Positions 44,592 through 53,105 of a DNA stretch of 64,000 bases are shown here, piece after piece. A program made the translations under genes and the position numbers. The DNA comes from GCA-2708415 sp964353185 (GTDB lineage Bacteria; Pseudomonadota; Alphaproteobacteria; Micavibrionales; Micavibrionaceae). Positions within the stretch are counted from its first letter, which is position 1, and each line of letters begins with the position of its first letter. The notes under the pieces are model-generated. The model ran no database searches and was not told the DNA's origin. It worked only from the letters and a program-made list of their open reading frames with translations. The stretch spans positions 1-64,000 of the forward strand of contig CAYGUV010000006.1 in the NCBI GenBank assembly GCA_964353185.1, given 5' to 3'.

Positions 44592-44768
44592 ATGGCCGAA
44601 GGCTCAAACACAAAAACAATGTTGATGACCATTATTGCTATCGTTGTTCTCGCAATTTTAGGCATTATGCTTTACCAGATGAACCAGCAAACTCCTGCAG
44701 AAGAAGCTGCCGAAAGCGTAAGCGAAGCTGCAGAAGATGTTGGTGAGGCAATTACTGGCCAACAATAA
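44592..44768 (+). CDS. Small membrane-anchored protein with amphipathic tail
   Basis: A 58-residue protein, not recognised. A short cytoplasmic start (MAEGSNTKT) leads to one membrane helix (about 10-28, MLMTIIAIVVLAILGIMLY) and then a Glu/Ala-rich segment AEEAAESVSEAAEDVGEAI with heptad-like spacing. AAAAAGGAAATTT supplies a ribosome binding site and a strong terminator follows, both supporting a real gene. It could be a small assembly or scaffold factor. Confidence 0.65.
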   Translation: MAEGSNTKTMLMTIIAIVVLAILGIMLYQMNQQTPAEEAAESVSEAAEDVGEAITGQQ

Positions 44769-44790
44769 TCATTTGTAAAATAAATTTAAA

Positions 44791-44822
44791 CAGGCCCTAA
44801 GATTTTAGAGCCTGTTTTTTTA
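44791..44822 (+). terminator. Rho-independent terminator
   Basis: CAGGC (44791-44795) pairs with GCCTG (44810-44814), extended inside by CTAA/TTAG, with a run of T from 44815. It closes the small membrane gene and lies between it and guaB on the opposite strand. Confidence 0.8.
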
Positions 44823-44844
44823 TACGATATAGAGGTTACCGCTT

Positions 44845-46341
44845 TTACAGCTCTGTTTTATAATTAGGTGCTTCGCGCGTTATGGTGATGTTGTGCGCGT
44901 GGCTTTCTTTAAAGCCTGCGCCTGTCATTCTTACAAATTGAGCCTGAGTGCGCATTTCATTTATCGTTGCACATCCTGTGTATCCCATACCCGCTTTTAA
45001 TCCACCAATCATTTGATGGATAACGTTTCCAACCGGCCCTTTATAGGGGACGCGGCCCTCAATACCTTCGGGAACTAGCTTATTACTTTCGGTTACGTTT
45101 CCTTGGAAATAACGCTCTGCCGATCCTTTGACCATGGCCCCGACAGAGCCCATACCGCGATATGATTTGTAAGAGCGTCCTTGGTAGAGGATAATCTCTC
45201 CTGGTGCCTCATCTGTTCCAGCAAAGGCGCTGCCCATCATGGCGCAGTCTGCGCCAGCGGCAATGGCTTTGGCGTAATCACCAGAATATTTAATACCCCC
45301 ATCAGCAATCACAGGAATACCTTTCTTAGCGGCCGCTTCGGCGACATTCATAATGGCCGTTAATTGCGGAACACCAACACCGGCAACAACACGTGTTGTA
45401 CAAATTGACCCTGGGCCAATGCCAACCTTTACCGCGTCGGCGCCAACGTCAATTAAGGCCTTGGCCGCATCCGCTGTCGCGATATTTCCAGCGATAATAT
45501 CAACTTTATCGCCGACCATATTTTTGATTTTTGCAACCATATCAATCACTCCTTTGGAATGACCATGCGCCGTATCAATAACAATGACATCGATCTCAGC
45601 ATCAGCCAAAGCCATGGCGCGTTCAATATTACTTTCACCCGTTCCGATGGCCGCCCCAACGCGAAGGCGGTCTTGAGAATCTTTACAGGCGTTCGGAAAG
45701 GCGCGCGCTTTTTCAATATCCTTTACCGTCACTAAACCAGTACAGCGTTCGTTATTATCAACAACCAATAATTTTTCAATACGATGTTTGTGTAATAATT
45801 TTTTGGCTTCATGCTTATCAACGGTATTGTACACTTTGACCAAGTTTTTTGAGGTCATTAATTCTTTCACGGGTTGGTTTGGATTATCGGCAAAACGGAC
45901 ATCACGGTTTGTTAAAATTCCAACAAGCTTTTCCGTACGCTCCTCCGTCACAGGAATGCCAGAAATGCTATGATATTCCATCATCTGAAGTGCTTCGGCC
46001 AAGGTGGCATCGGGGGAAATTGTAATGGGATTAACCACCATACCTGATTCGTATCGTTTTACGCGGCGAATGGTTTCAGCCTGTTGTGCGATATCTAAAT
46101 TTCGGTGCACAATGCCCAGACCACCATGTTGCGCCATGGCGATGGCCATTTCCGCCTCGGTCACCGTATCCATTGCAGAGGATAAAAGCGGGATGTTCAG
46201 CGAGATATTTTTGGTCAAACGGGTTTTGATATCAACAGCATCAGGCAAGATATTAGACGCGGCAGGGACAAGCAAAACATCGTCAAATGTTAACGCCTCT
46301 TGAGCTATTTTATTTTTGGAAGAGAATTTCTTTTGGGCCAT
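44845..46341 (-). CDS. guaB: IMP dehydrogenase
   Basis: A 498-residue NAD-dependent enzyme making XMP from IMP. Two CBS domains (about residues 95-210) are inserted in the barrel; the catalytic Cys is in GPGSICTTRVVAGVG and the flap includes YRGMGSVGAM. The start ATG at 46341 is supported by a promoter 40 bases upstream. The last pathway step, guaA, is 6 kb away. Confidence 0.97.
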   Translation of the reverse strand: MAQKKFSSKNKIAQEALTFDDVLLVPAASNILPDAVDIKTRLTKNISLNIPLLSSAMDTVTEAEMAIAMAQHGGLGIVHRNLDIAQQAETIRRVKRYESGMVVNPITISPDATLAEALQMMEYHSISGIPVTEERTEKLVGILTNRDVRFADNPNQPVKELMTSKNLVKVYNTVDKHEAKKLLHKHRIEKLLVVDNNERCTGLVTVKDIEKARAFPNACKDSQDRLRVGAAIGTGESNIERAMALADAEIDVIVIDTAHGHSKGVIDMVAKIKNMVGDKVDIIAGNIATADAAKALIDVGADAVKVGIGPGSICTTRVVAGVGVPQLTAIMNVAEAAAKKGIPVIADGGIKYSGDYAKAIAAGADCAMMGSAFAGTDEAPGEIILYQGRSYKSYRGMGSVGAMVKGSAERYFQGNVTESNKLVPEGIEGRVPYKGPVGNVIHQMIGGLKAGMGYTGCATINEMRTQAQFVRMTGAGFKESHAHNITITREAPNYKTEL

Positions 46342-46379
46342 AGTGCAAATCCTTCAATAGTGCTTAGGTTTGCAAGATA

Positions 46380-46407
46380 GTTATAGGGATTTTAACAAGC
46401 TTGTAAA
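46380..46407 (-). promoter_or_regulatory. Candidate guaB promoter
   Basis: On the minus strand TTTACA (46407-46402) and TATAAC (46385-46380) are 16 bases apart, predicting a transcript from near 46373 with a leader of about 30 bases. The -10 hexamer matches those of rpsF and tRNA-Gly. Confidence 0.45.
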
Positions 46408-46560
46408 GATATAAAATACAAAGTAGCGTTAATATTTATAAAAATCACATTTTTCACCCCTTATAAGCTCATGAAATCATTGACGAATTTCAAGTCTTTC
46501 AGTTCGTTTGTCGAAAAATGAGGGGTGGGGGCGTATGTTTTTTATGTTAATTAATTTTAA

Positions 46561-46627
46561 TTAGCGATTGCGATGTCTCCCGCAAGGCGATGCTGGTCTT
46601 TCTCCAGACAGTGGATTGAGTATAGCA
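46561..46627. other. Structured G+C-rich patch in a gene-free region
   Basis: In the 473-base gap between guaB and the exporter gene, this stretch stands out as less A/T-rich. CGC-AAG-GCG (46580-46588 area) and CTGG-TCTTTCT-CCAG form hairpins, and TGTCT near 46573 can pair with AGACA near 46608. It may be a leader RNA or a small RNA. The rest of the gap is A/T-rich with no protein gene apart from the possible micro-ORF. Confidence 0.3.
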
Positions 46628-46640
46628 TATTTTTAAATTA

Positions 46641-46671
46641 TTGACTTAGTTTTAAAAATTAGGTCTATTAT
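46641..46671 (+). promoter_or_regulatory. Candidate promoter before the LysE-type gene
   Basis: TTGACT (46641-46646) with TATTAT (46666-46671) at 19 bases, or TCTATT (46664-46669) at 17. The resulting transcript would begin after the first ATG of the micro-ORF, so this favours a leader for the exporter gene. Confidence 0.35.
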
Positions 46672-46810
46672 GTCTATGAATGGCTTATCAATTATTTCAA
46701 ATTTTACCGCTGCAACTCTAGCTTTGATGCTTGGAGTATGTACTGCAAATAATTCTGACATTATTAAAGAGTCATCTATAAATTCTTACAAACCTGCCGG
46801 ATTAGATTAA
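46670..46810 (+). CDS. Possible 46-residue micro-protein
   Basis: An ORF starting MSMNGLSIISNFTAATLALM, with a hydrophobic segment and a Cys (LGVC) that resembles an imperfect lipoprotein cleavage site, then a polar tail. It ends four bases before the LysE-type gene. No ribosome binding site, and the predicted promoter overlaps its first codons; a second ATG at 46676 would shorten it by two residues. Possibly a leader peptide, possibly chance. Confidence 0.3.
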   Translation: MSMNGLSIISNFTAATLALMLGVCTANNSDIIKESSINSYKPAGLD

Positions 46811-46814
46811 TTCC

Positions 46815-47426
46815 ATGTTTATTATATTTATTAAAGGGATGTTCCTTGGGGCGTCCCTCATCATCGCGATTGGCCTGCAAAATGCGTTTATTTTGCGCCA
46901 AGGAATTAAACAGCGTCATGTGCTACCCGCCGTTTTAACCGCCAGTTTGATTGATGTGGCGTTGATTGGCGCAGGTGTTTTGGGATTTGGGTATTTAATT
47001 GAACAGCATCCCGATCTGATTACATGGATAACATGGGGCGGCGCGGCATTTTTGTTTTTCTATGGCCTGAAATCATTCATGAGCGCGTTAAAACCCCAAG
47101 ATATGAGCGATGAAGATGCAAAAGGCATGGCCAAACAAGCCAGCGCAAAAGAAATAGTGCTGATTATAATGGGGATCAGCCTGCTCAACCCGCATGTTTA
47201 TTTGGATACGGTGGTTTTAATTGGTGGCCTGAGCGCATCATATGGTGAAGTGGGCAAATATTATTTTGGCGGCGGCGCGATGATTGCCAGTTTTATCTGG
47301 TTCTTTGCCCTTGGCTATGGTGCGCGATTGCTCGCCCCCCTCTTCCAAAAACATAGATCGTGGCAGGTTTTGGATGTGTTGATCGGGATTGTGATGTGGG
47401 CGATTGCGCTGAGTTTATTATTTTAA
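46815..47426 (+). CDS. LysE/ArgO-family amino-acid exporter
   Basis: A 203-residue membrane protein with six hydrophobic helices. GASLIIAIGLQNAFILRQGIKQRHV near the start and LLNPHVYLDTVVLIGG in the middle are the signature of the LysE/ArgO exporters of basic amino acids. Length is normal. No LysG/ArgP-type regulator is adjacent; a structured leader upstream is a possible regulator instead (inference). Its codon use is more G+C-rich than in the upstream region. Confidence 0.92.
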   Translation: MFIIFIKGMFLGASLIIAIGLQNAFILRQGIKQRHVLPAVLTASLIDVALIGAGVLGFGYLIEQHPDLITWITWGGAAFLFFYGLKSFMSALKPQDMSDEDAKGMAKQASAKEIVLIIMGISLLNPHVYLDTVVLIGGLSASYGEVGKYYFGGGAMIASFIWFFALGYGARLLAPLFQKHRSWQVLDVLIGIVMWAIALSLLF

Positions 47427-47469
47427 ATCTTTATTGACATAACTATTTAAATGTTGTAAAAACCTTTTT

Positions 47470-47955
47470 ATGAATAATAACGACTTAGATTTAAAAATAC
47501 CAAGAATGCTCGCAACGGCATTTGCAAGGGCCATCAAAAACACAATTGAGAGGCAAGAAGACCAATCGCTTAAGTACCCCTTACATTTAGAATTTGAAAA
47601 CGGTACTGCTTTAGCAGAAGCAAATGCAGATATTCCTGAAGAAGTTATTGCTGTTTTAAACAGAACGGCAACTAAAGGAAAAGCTTACGTTCCTCGTGAA
47701 AGCAATATTGTTCACTTTTCTGTTCTTGTTAACGTTAAAGATAAAAATGTACAGTTCATGGCAGGTGGTAACGAAAATCTTAAATCATCGGATGATTTCC
47801 TTAAGACAACTCAGCCAGTAAAACAATTATCCGACTTAACTGAAATTGGTAGAGCGATAGATTATTTAGAAGATGATTTTGGACTTTCTAAAGATATCAT
47901 GACCGAAGAATTTGAAAAAGAATTAGGCAAAATGGTCTATAAATTAGGCTTTTAA
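47470..47955 (+). CDS. Unknown 161-residue protein
   Basis: Not recognised. It is soluble and charged, starting MNNNDLDLKIPRMLATAF, with an alpha/beta-looking middle (NIVHFSVLVNVKDKNVQFMAGG) and a helical acidic end (EEFEKELGKMVYKLGF). No Cys, no membrane segment. A 44-base gap follows the exporter gene; its end overlaps the rlmE end by four bases convergently. Codon use is normal, so it is likely real. Confidence 0.6.
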   Translation: MNNNDLDLKIPRMLATAFARAIKNTIERQEDQSLKYPLHLEFENGTALAEANADIPEEVIAVLNRTATKGKAYVPRESNIVHFSVLVNVKDKNVQFMAGGNENLKSSDDFLKTTQPVKQLSDLTEIGRAIDYLEDDFGLSKDIMTEEFEKELGKMVYKLGF

Positions 47956-48620
47956 ATTTTCCCAAAGTTCTGAGCAATTAAATATGTTTCACTGCTTTCC
48001 TTGCGGCTAGCGGGGGGTTTTATGTGTTTGATGGTTTTAAAATCATGCTTCATTTGTGCCAATAAATCATTCTGCGTGCCGCCTTGGCGTACCTTTGCGA
48101 TAAACGTGCCCCCTGGCTTTAGAACATCTTTGGCGAAATGATAAGCAAGCTCCACCAGCGCCATTATACGTACATGGTCGGTATTTCGATGGCCAATGGT
48201 ATTGGGAGCCATGTCGGAGAGGATAATGTCTGCTTTTTCCCCCTTCATGGCCGCAATCAATTGATCGGGCGCGTCATCATCCATAAAATCCATCTGCAAA
48301 AGCGTACAGTTTTCAATAGGGTCAGCCTCAAGCAAGTCTAAGCCGACGACTTCGCACCCTTTTTGCGCGGCAACTTGGCACCATCCACCAGGGGCGCAGC
48401 CCAAATCAACCACCATCATACCGGGTTTCAGGAGTTGGAGTTTTTCATCAATTTCGATTAATTTATAAGCTGCCCGTCCGCGGTAGCCATCCATTTGGGC
48501 CTTGGCCACGTACGGATCATTTAATTGCCGTTTTAGCCATTGTGTTGAGGATGCCTTGCGCCCTTTGGCGGTTTTGACATGGGTTTTCGCATCCCGACTG
48601 GTTGTACGTTTTTTAGTCAT
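47952..48620 (-). CDS. rlmE: 23S rRNA 2'-O-ribose methyltransferase
   Basis: A 222-residue RrmJ/FtsJ enzyme methylating U2552 of 23S rRNA. The SAM site is VVDLGCAPGGWCQVAA and the K-D-K-E tetrad is visible: Lys in AAYKLIEID, Asp in LSDMAPNTIG, Lys in IAKVRQGG and Glu in SSETYLIA. A basic N-terminal extension (MTKKRTTSRDAKTH) of 20-30 residues is typical. Stands alone. Confidence 0.95.
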   Translation of the reverse strand: MTKKRTTSRDAKTHVKTAKGRKASSTQWLKRQLNDPYVAKAQMDGYRGRAAYKLIEIDEKLQLLKPGMMVVDLGCAPGGWCQVAAQKGCEVVGLDLLEADPIENCTLLQMDFMDDDAPDQLIAAMKGEKADIILSDMAPNTIGHRNTDHVRIMALVELAYHFAKDVLKPGGTFIAKVRQGGTQNDLLAQMKHDFKTIKHIKPPASRKESSETYLIAQNFGKI

Positions 48621-48783
48621 TTGTTTTAAATTCGTCGATCGGTAAGCCGAAGGACGCTGTTCTCCTCATATTTAAGATATACAATAGTAGAATAAGCGTT
48701 GAAAAGCGATAGCGCATTTAGAAAAATCGCAATTCTTTAAAATAAGTAATTATATCCTGCACGTCTTGCGTTTTGACCGCCGT

Positions 48784-49128
48784 TTAAAGAAACATTGCCC
48801 CCATTGTGATGCAAAAAGACAGGATAAACATACCAATTGCCGCAGCGATATATATGAATATGTGTTCGCGTTTCGAAAAAAACGACAAAAATAGGAATAT
48901 GAAGATAAAAAACCCATATATTACGTAGCCTCGATGCAAAGCAGGCATCGTCACAAAGGGTAAAAAGCCCGTTGGATGCCCAATTTCAAACATTAATTCC
49001 ACCTGAAGCCGTAACGCCAAGATACATGTGACAACAAATATCAATGCCGTAACCCAATGGCGGCGCGCTGCGAATATAAAAATGAGTGGTATCCATATAA
49101 GATCAAACCAATTTACAATAAAATTCAA
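48784..49128 (-). CDS. Small four-helix membrane protein, unknown
   Basis: A 114-residue protein with about four hydrophobic segments, not recognised. WFDLIWIPLIFIFAARRHWV begins the chain and FFIFIFLFLSFFSKREHIF is near the end. No charged motif in the membrane suggests transport. Between rlmE and the M48 peptidase, divergent from the latter with an 80-base gap. Confidence 0.6.
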   Translation of the reverse strand: MNFIVNWFDLIWIPLIFIFAARRHWVTALIFVVTCILALRLQVELMFEIGHPTGFLPFVTMPALHRGYVIYGFFIFIFLFLSFFSKREHIFIYIAAAIGMFILSFCITMGAMFL

Positions 49129-49207
49129 AATGGGTTTCCTTATTTTTTAACGAAAGAGTATCGATAATGCCTTGTGATCGCCATTATTCATTATCATACT
49201 TAAAACT

Positions 49208-50545
49208 ATGAAATTTACTATGAAATATCTTATGATTTTGTTGGCTTGCTTGGTGTTAATGCCATCAAAGGTAAACGCCCAAACAATTATCCGCGACACG
49301 GAAATTGAAAATTACCTCAATGAATGGTTCGCCCCTATATTTGAAGCCAATGGGATGAGCCCCTCTCAAGTCAATGTCATCTTGGTACAAAGTAACCAGT
49401 TGAACGCGTTTGTTGCGGGCGGGTCGAACATTTTTATCTACACTGGCCTTATTGATAAAACCGAAAACCCGAGCGAATTAATCGGCGTGATGGCGCACGA
49501 ATTGGCACATATTACAGGTGGGCATTTGGTACGCGGGCGAAAAGCGCAAGAGCAAGCCTCTTATGAAAGCATCCTTGGCACCATTATCGGAATTGGCGCG
49601 GCCGTAGCATCGGGTGATGCAGGCGCGGCAGCCGGCGGATCGATCGCGGGAAATTCAGTCGCGGCGCGCCGCTTTCTTTCCACCACCCGATCCTTTGAAG
49701 CCAGCGCAGACCAAGCCGCCGTTAAATCAATGGAGGCCGCGAATATGAACCCTGAAGGCCTTTTGACATTTATGCGCAAATTAGAGGGCGAGGAATTATT
49801 GCCCCAAACACAGCAATCAGAATATATCCGCTCGCACCCATTAACCCGCAACCGTATTAATGCCCTTGAAAGCAAAGTAAGCGCATCAACCAAAACACAT
49901 TTATCTGTTCCCGCAGAATGGATTGACCAACATGCGCGCATGAAGGCAAAACTGACAGGCTTTATCAATCCCGCCAATGTTAGTTGGACATATGATGATC
50001 GGGATACATCCATACCCGCCATTTATGCCCGATCCATTGCCGCCTATCGCCAAGATGATATTAAAACCGCGCTAAGCCAAATTGATAAAATTATCGCGCG
50101 TGAGCCGCAAAACCCTTATTTTTACGAACTTAAGGCGCAAATGCTGGTTGATTTTGGCCGTATCGATGAAGCCCTGCCCCTGTATCAAAAAGCCAGCACG
50201 TTAGACCCCGATTCAGGAATAATCCGTATGGCACTGGCGCAAACACAAATTCAATCAGACGGGCCTGATAAGGCATTATTAAAGGATGCCATCAGTAATT
50301 TAAAACGTGCCGCGCAAGAAGAGCCGCGATCAACAAGGGTTCACCGCCTTTTGGCAACGGCATATGGAAAAATAGGGGATGATCCAAACGCGCGATTACA
50401 TTTGGCCGAAGAAGCGCTTTTGCAAGGCAAACGCCCTTACGCAAAGTCACAGGCAGAAATCGCCCTTAAAGGATTAAAAGAAGGCAGCACAGCAGCGTTG
50501 CGTGCGCGTGATATTATATTTTTCGTCAACCAAAATAAAAAATAA
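49208..50545 (+). CDS. M48 zinc peptidase with TPR repeats (BepA-like)
   Basis: A 445-residue periplasmic metalloprotease: signal peptide (residues 1-24, cleaved after KVNAQ), zinc site HELAH (97-101) with downstream Glu in SFEASADQAA, then several TPR repeats from about residue 270 (QDDIKTALSQIDKI, GRIDEALPLYQKAS). The architecture is that of BepA/YfgC, which degrades stalled outer-membrane proteins. Upstream of two DsbA-like genes, a usual order in alphaproteobacteria, so the group may serve envelope quality control. Confidence 0.9.
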   Translation: MKFTMKYLMILLACLVLMPSKVNAQTIIRDTEIENYLNEWFAPIFEANGMSPSQVNVILVQSNQLNAFVAGGSNIFIYTGLIDKTENPSELIGVMAHELAHITGGHLVRGRKAQEQASYESILGTIIGIGAAVASGDAGAAAGGSIAGNSVAARRFLSTTRSFEASADQAAVKSMEAANMNPEGLLTFMRKLEGEELLPQTQQSEYIRSHPLTRNRINALESKVSASTKTHLSVPAEWIDQHARMKAKLTGFINPANVSWTYDDRDTSIPAIYARSIAAYRQDDIKTALSQIDKIIAREPQNPYFYELKAQMLVDFGRIDEALPLYQKASTLDPDSGIIRMALAQTQIQSDGPDKALLKDAISNLKRAAQEEPRSTRVHRLLATAYGKIGDDPNARLHLAEEALLQGKRPYAKSQAEIALKGLKEGSTAALRARDIIFFVNQNKK

Positions 50546-50637
50546 GCAATAAACTGAAATTAGTCTGATTTTGCCCTATGAACGCGTAATGCGTTAAACT
50601 ATATTATAACTTGATTAAATCTAAGGAGAGTTCAACC

Positions 50638-51378
50638 GTGACCCGTATTTTAACACTATTGGCAATCGCCAGTTTTCTAATCCCCGTTTCCAACGCATCT
50701 GCACAAGATTTTACAGACGCACAAAAAGAACAAATTCAAAAAATGTTCAAAGATTATCTGATGGATAACGGCGAAGTTCTTTTAGATAGTGTTAATAAAT
50801 ACCAAGGCGAACTGGTGGAAAGAGAGCGCAAAGCAGCCAACGTAAAAGCAGAAAATTTTGTCCAAGAATTAGGCAAGCGTGATGACCTAGCCATTGCGGG
50901 AAATCCAAAAGGCGATGTTACGGTTGTTGAATTTTTTGATTATAACTGCGGATATTGCAGCCGCGCCTTAGAAGAAATTGAAACGCTGTTGAAAGATGAT
51001 GATAATGTGCGTGTTGTTTTAATGGATATGCCTATTTTAGGCCCGCCATCTTTAGAAGCATCAAAATGGTCATTGGCCGCCCAGAAACAAAATAAATATT
51101 GGGAATATCACCGCGCGATTATGCATCACAAAGGGCAAAAAGATGTTGCCACACTAAAGAAACTGGCGAAAGATTTAGACCTAGATGTTGATCAATTAGA
51201 AAAAGATAAAGACAGCAAAGAAATTGCCGACATGCTTGATAAAAATATTGCGGACGCGCAATCCTTAAATATTCGTGGGACACCCGGATTTATTATTGGT
51301 GGTGAAATTTCACCAGGATATATCCCTGTAGCAGAAATGAAACGTATCATCGCCGATGTGCGCAAAGACGAAAGTTAA
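50638..51378 (+). CDS. DsbA-family thiol oxidoreductase (ScsC-like)
   Basis: A 246-residue secreted thioredoxin-fold protein. The GTG at 50638 follows AAGGAGAG by eight bases. Signal peptide (1-22, NASA-QD), then a charged helical N-terminal part (25-75, possible trimerisation stalk as in ScsC), the active site CGYC (about 104-107) in FDYNCGYCSR and the cis-Pro loop RGTPGFIIGG. Probable role: oxidation or isomerisation of disulfides in the periplasm. Followed by a second DsbA-like gene. Confidence 0.9.
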   Translation: MTRILTLLAIASFLIPVSNASAQDFTDAQKEQIQKMFKDYLMDNGEVLLDSVNKYQGELVERERKAANVKAENFVQELGKRDDLAIAGNPKGDVTVVEFFDYNCGYCSRALEEIETLLKDDDNVRVVLMDMPILGPPSLEASKWSLAAQKQNKYWEYHRAIMHHKGQKDVATLKKLAKDLDLDVDQLEKDKDSKEIADMLDKNIADAQSLNIRGTPGFIIGGEISPGYIPVAEMKRIIADVRKDES

Positions 51379-51407
51379 GCGATAATATTTTTTAAAGAAA
51401 GAAACTG

Positions 51408-52037
51408 ATGAAGATACTTTATAGCTTCCTCTTTATTTTAATAACCTTCGCAGGGTTTTATAGTGCCTATGGCGTCTTTCATTTTAAATGGATGTACCAC
51501 AGCCTAGAAAATCCGCGTGCAGATTTTCAAATTTACGAAAACGAAAATGATGGCGTTGAAGACAAAGTTGTCTTGGTCGAATTTTTAAATTATGGCTGCG
51601 GATATTGTAAGCAAATGCATCCGACCCTTAATGAATTATTGGCGCTGCGTAAAGATATCACCTATATCGTCCGCCCTGTTGTTTTTGGGAATGAGCGTAT
51701 GGTTGCATTAAGTAATCAAGTCATTGCCGCAGGCCTGCAAGGAAAGTTTTGGGAAATGCATAACGCCGTTTTGGAGTACCCTGAACAGGATGTTCCCGAC
51801 AGCTTTATTGAAGAAACCGCATCTTTATATGGTATCAATTATCAAAAATTAGTGGCCGATTCCCAAGGCGATGAAGTCAGGAAAATTGCAGAAAATAATT
51901 TCAAAGCCTTTAGCCACGCCAGCATTAGTTCAGTCCCTAGTTTTATCCTTGATAAAGAAATCCTAATTGTAAAAGATGAGAATTTGCCTACTTTACAAGA
52001 CATGATTGAGTGGGTTACAACCGCCAAAAATAAATAA
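51408..52037 (+). CDS. DsbA-family thioredoxin-fold protein, membrane-anchored
   Basis: A 209-residue protein with one N-terminal membrane segment (about 3-22), active site CGYC (64-67) in LNYGCGYCKQM and a cis-Pro loop SSVPSFILDK. Unlike its neighbour it lacks a long helical stalk and keeps its anchor. Thirty bases after the first DsbA gene and 15 before the copper chaperone gene, so an operon is likely. The presence of two oxidoreductases suggests distinct clients. Confidence 0.88.
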   Translation: MKILYSFLFILITFAGFYSAYGVFHFKWMYHSLENPRADFQIYENENDGVEDKVVLVEFLNYGCGYCKQMHPTLNELLALRKDITYIVRPVVFGNERMVALSNQVIAAGLQGKFWEMHNAVLEYPEQDVPDSFIEETASLYGINYQKLVADSQGDEVRKIAENNFKAFSHASISSVPSFILDKEILIVKDENLPTLQDMIEWVTTAKNK

Positions 52038-52052
52038 GAGAGATATAAAAAT

Positions 52053-52577
52053 ATGGCGAAGAAAATTCTTATCGGCGGATTACTTGTTTTTTTACTAGTG
52101 GCTTATGCCGCATTTTTAAATGCACAAAAAAATAAACTAAACTATGACCACCATGGACATGACCATTCTAAAATAATTGATTCAATTCATATTTTCGACA
52201 CCTATGCGTTTGCCACGGCGCCTAGCGCAAAATCTGGTGCGGCTTTTATGATGATTGAGAATTTATCAGATAAAGATGATGCCTTAATCGAAGCAAAAAG
52301 TGACGTGGCCGAAATCACAGAAATTCATGAAAACCTTATTGATCCTGATGATGGAATGATGATGATGCGTAAAGTCAAAAAAATTGATATTCCCGCGTCT
52401 GGTGAAGCTGCCTTAACCCCAACGGGATATCACATCATGTTCATCAACCTTAAAAACCCGTTAAAAGAAAAAGAAGCTTTCCCCATAACTTTAAAATTTG
52501 AAAGTGGGTATGAAACGACGAAAGAAGTAAAAATCATGCCCGCGGGGCAAAAGCCATCTAGCCACAAAGGTCATTAA
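52053..52577 (+). CDS. PCuAC-type periplasmic copper chaperone
   Basis: A 174-residue protein with an N-terminal membrane segment, a His-rich linker (DHHGHDHSK), and the PCuAC domain with copper ligands in EIHENLID..GMMMMRK and GYHIMFI, and a His-containing C-terminus. The family delivers Cu(I) to the CuA/CuB sites of cytochrome oxidase. Co-located with the two DsbA-like genes, which may keep Cys clients reduced or oxidised. AroQ follows three bases after its stop. Confidence 0.88.
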   Translation: MAKKILIGGLLVFLLVAYAAFLNAQKNKLNYDHHGHDHSKIIDSIHIFDTYAFATAPSAKSGAAFMMIENLSDKDDALIEAKSDVAEITEIHENLIDPDDGMMMMRKVKKIDIPASGEAALTPTGYHIMFINLKNPLKEKEAFPITLKFESGYETTKEVKIMPAGQKPSSHKGH

Positions 52578-52579
52578 CC

Positions 52580-53017
52580 ATGTCAAAAATTCTTGTCCTT
52601 CATGGTCCCAATCTCAACATGCTTGGCCGACGCGAACCTGAAATTTATGGATCCCAAACATTGCAAGATGTTGAAAATTTATGCCGTAAAAGCGCAAATA
52701 TAAAAAATATTGAGACTGATTTTTTTCAATCCAATCATGAAGGCGAAATCATCGACAAGATACATTCAATTATCGATAGCCACGATGGATTAGTGATTAA
52801 TGCAGGCGCCTACACCCATACATCGGTTGCCATTCATGATGCGTTAAAGTTATTGGCCATGCCCATTATTGAGGTGCATATATCAGACCCAGAAACCCGT
52901 GAAGATTTTAGACATGTTTCCTATATCGCCCCTGTGGCCGCAGATATTGTAAAAGGGCAAGGCGTTGATGGATATGCACAAGCCATTGAAAAAATTGCCA
53001 ATCTTATACAAAACTAA
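52580..53017 (+). CDS. aroQ: Type II 3-dehydroquinate dehydratase
   Basis: A 145-residue shikimate-pathway enzyme. LHGPNLNMLGRREPEIYGS, NAGAYTHTSVAIHDAL and EVHISDPETREDFRHVSYIA are the type II blocks, with the catalytic Tyr and His present. It is three bases behind the copper chaperone and 88 before accB, the common aroQ-accB-accC order. Confidence 0.96.
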   Translation: MSKILVLHGPNLNMLGRREPEIYGSQTLQDVENLCRKSANIKNIETDFFQSNHEGEIIDKIHSIIDSHDGLVINAGAYTHTSVAIHDALKLLAMPIIEVHISDPETREDFRHVSYIAPVAADIVKGQGVDGYAQAIEKIANLIQN

Positions 53018-53105
53018 GCGTGCCTTAAAATCACAGAAGTTTTGACATTTTTATGATTATTCGTTACCAATTCAAGTACGTTTAATAATAAAGATATGTA
53101 ATTTT

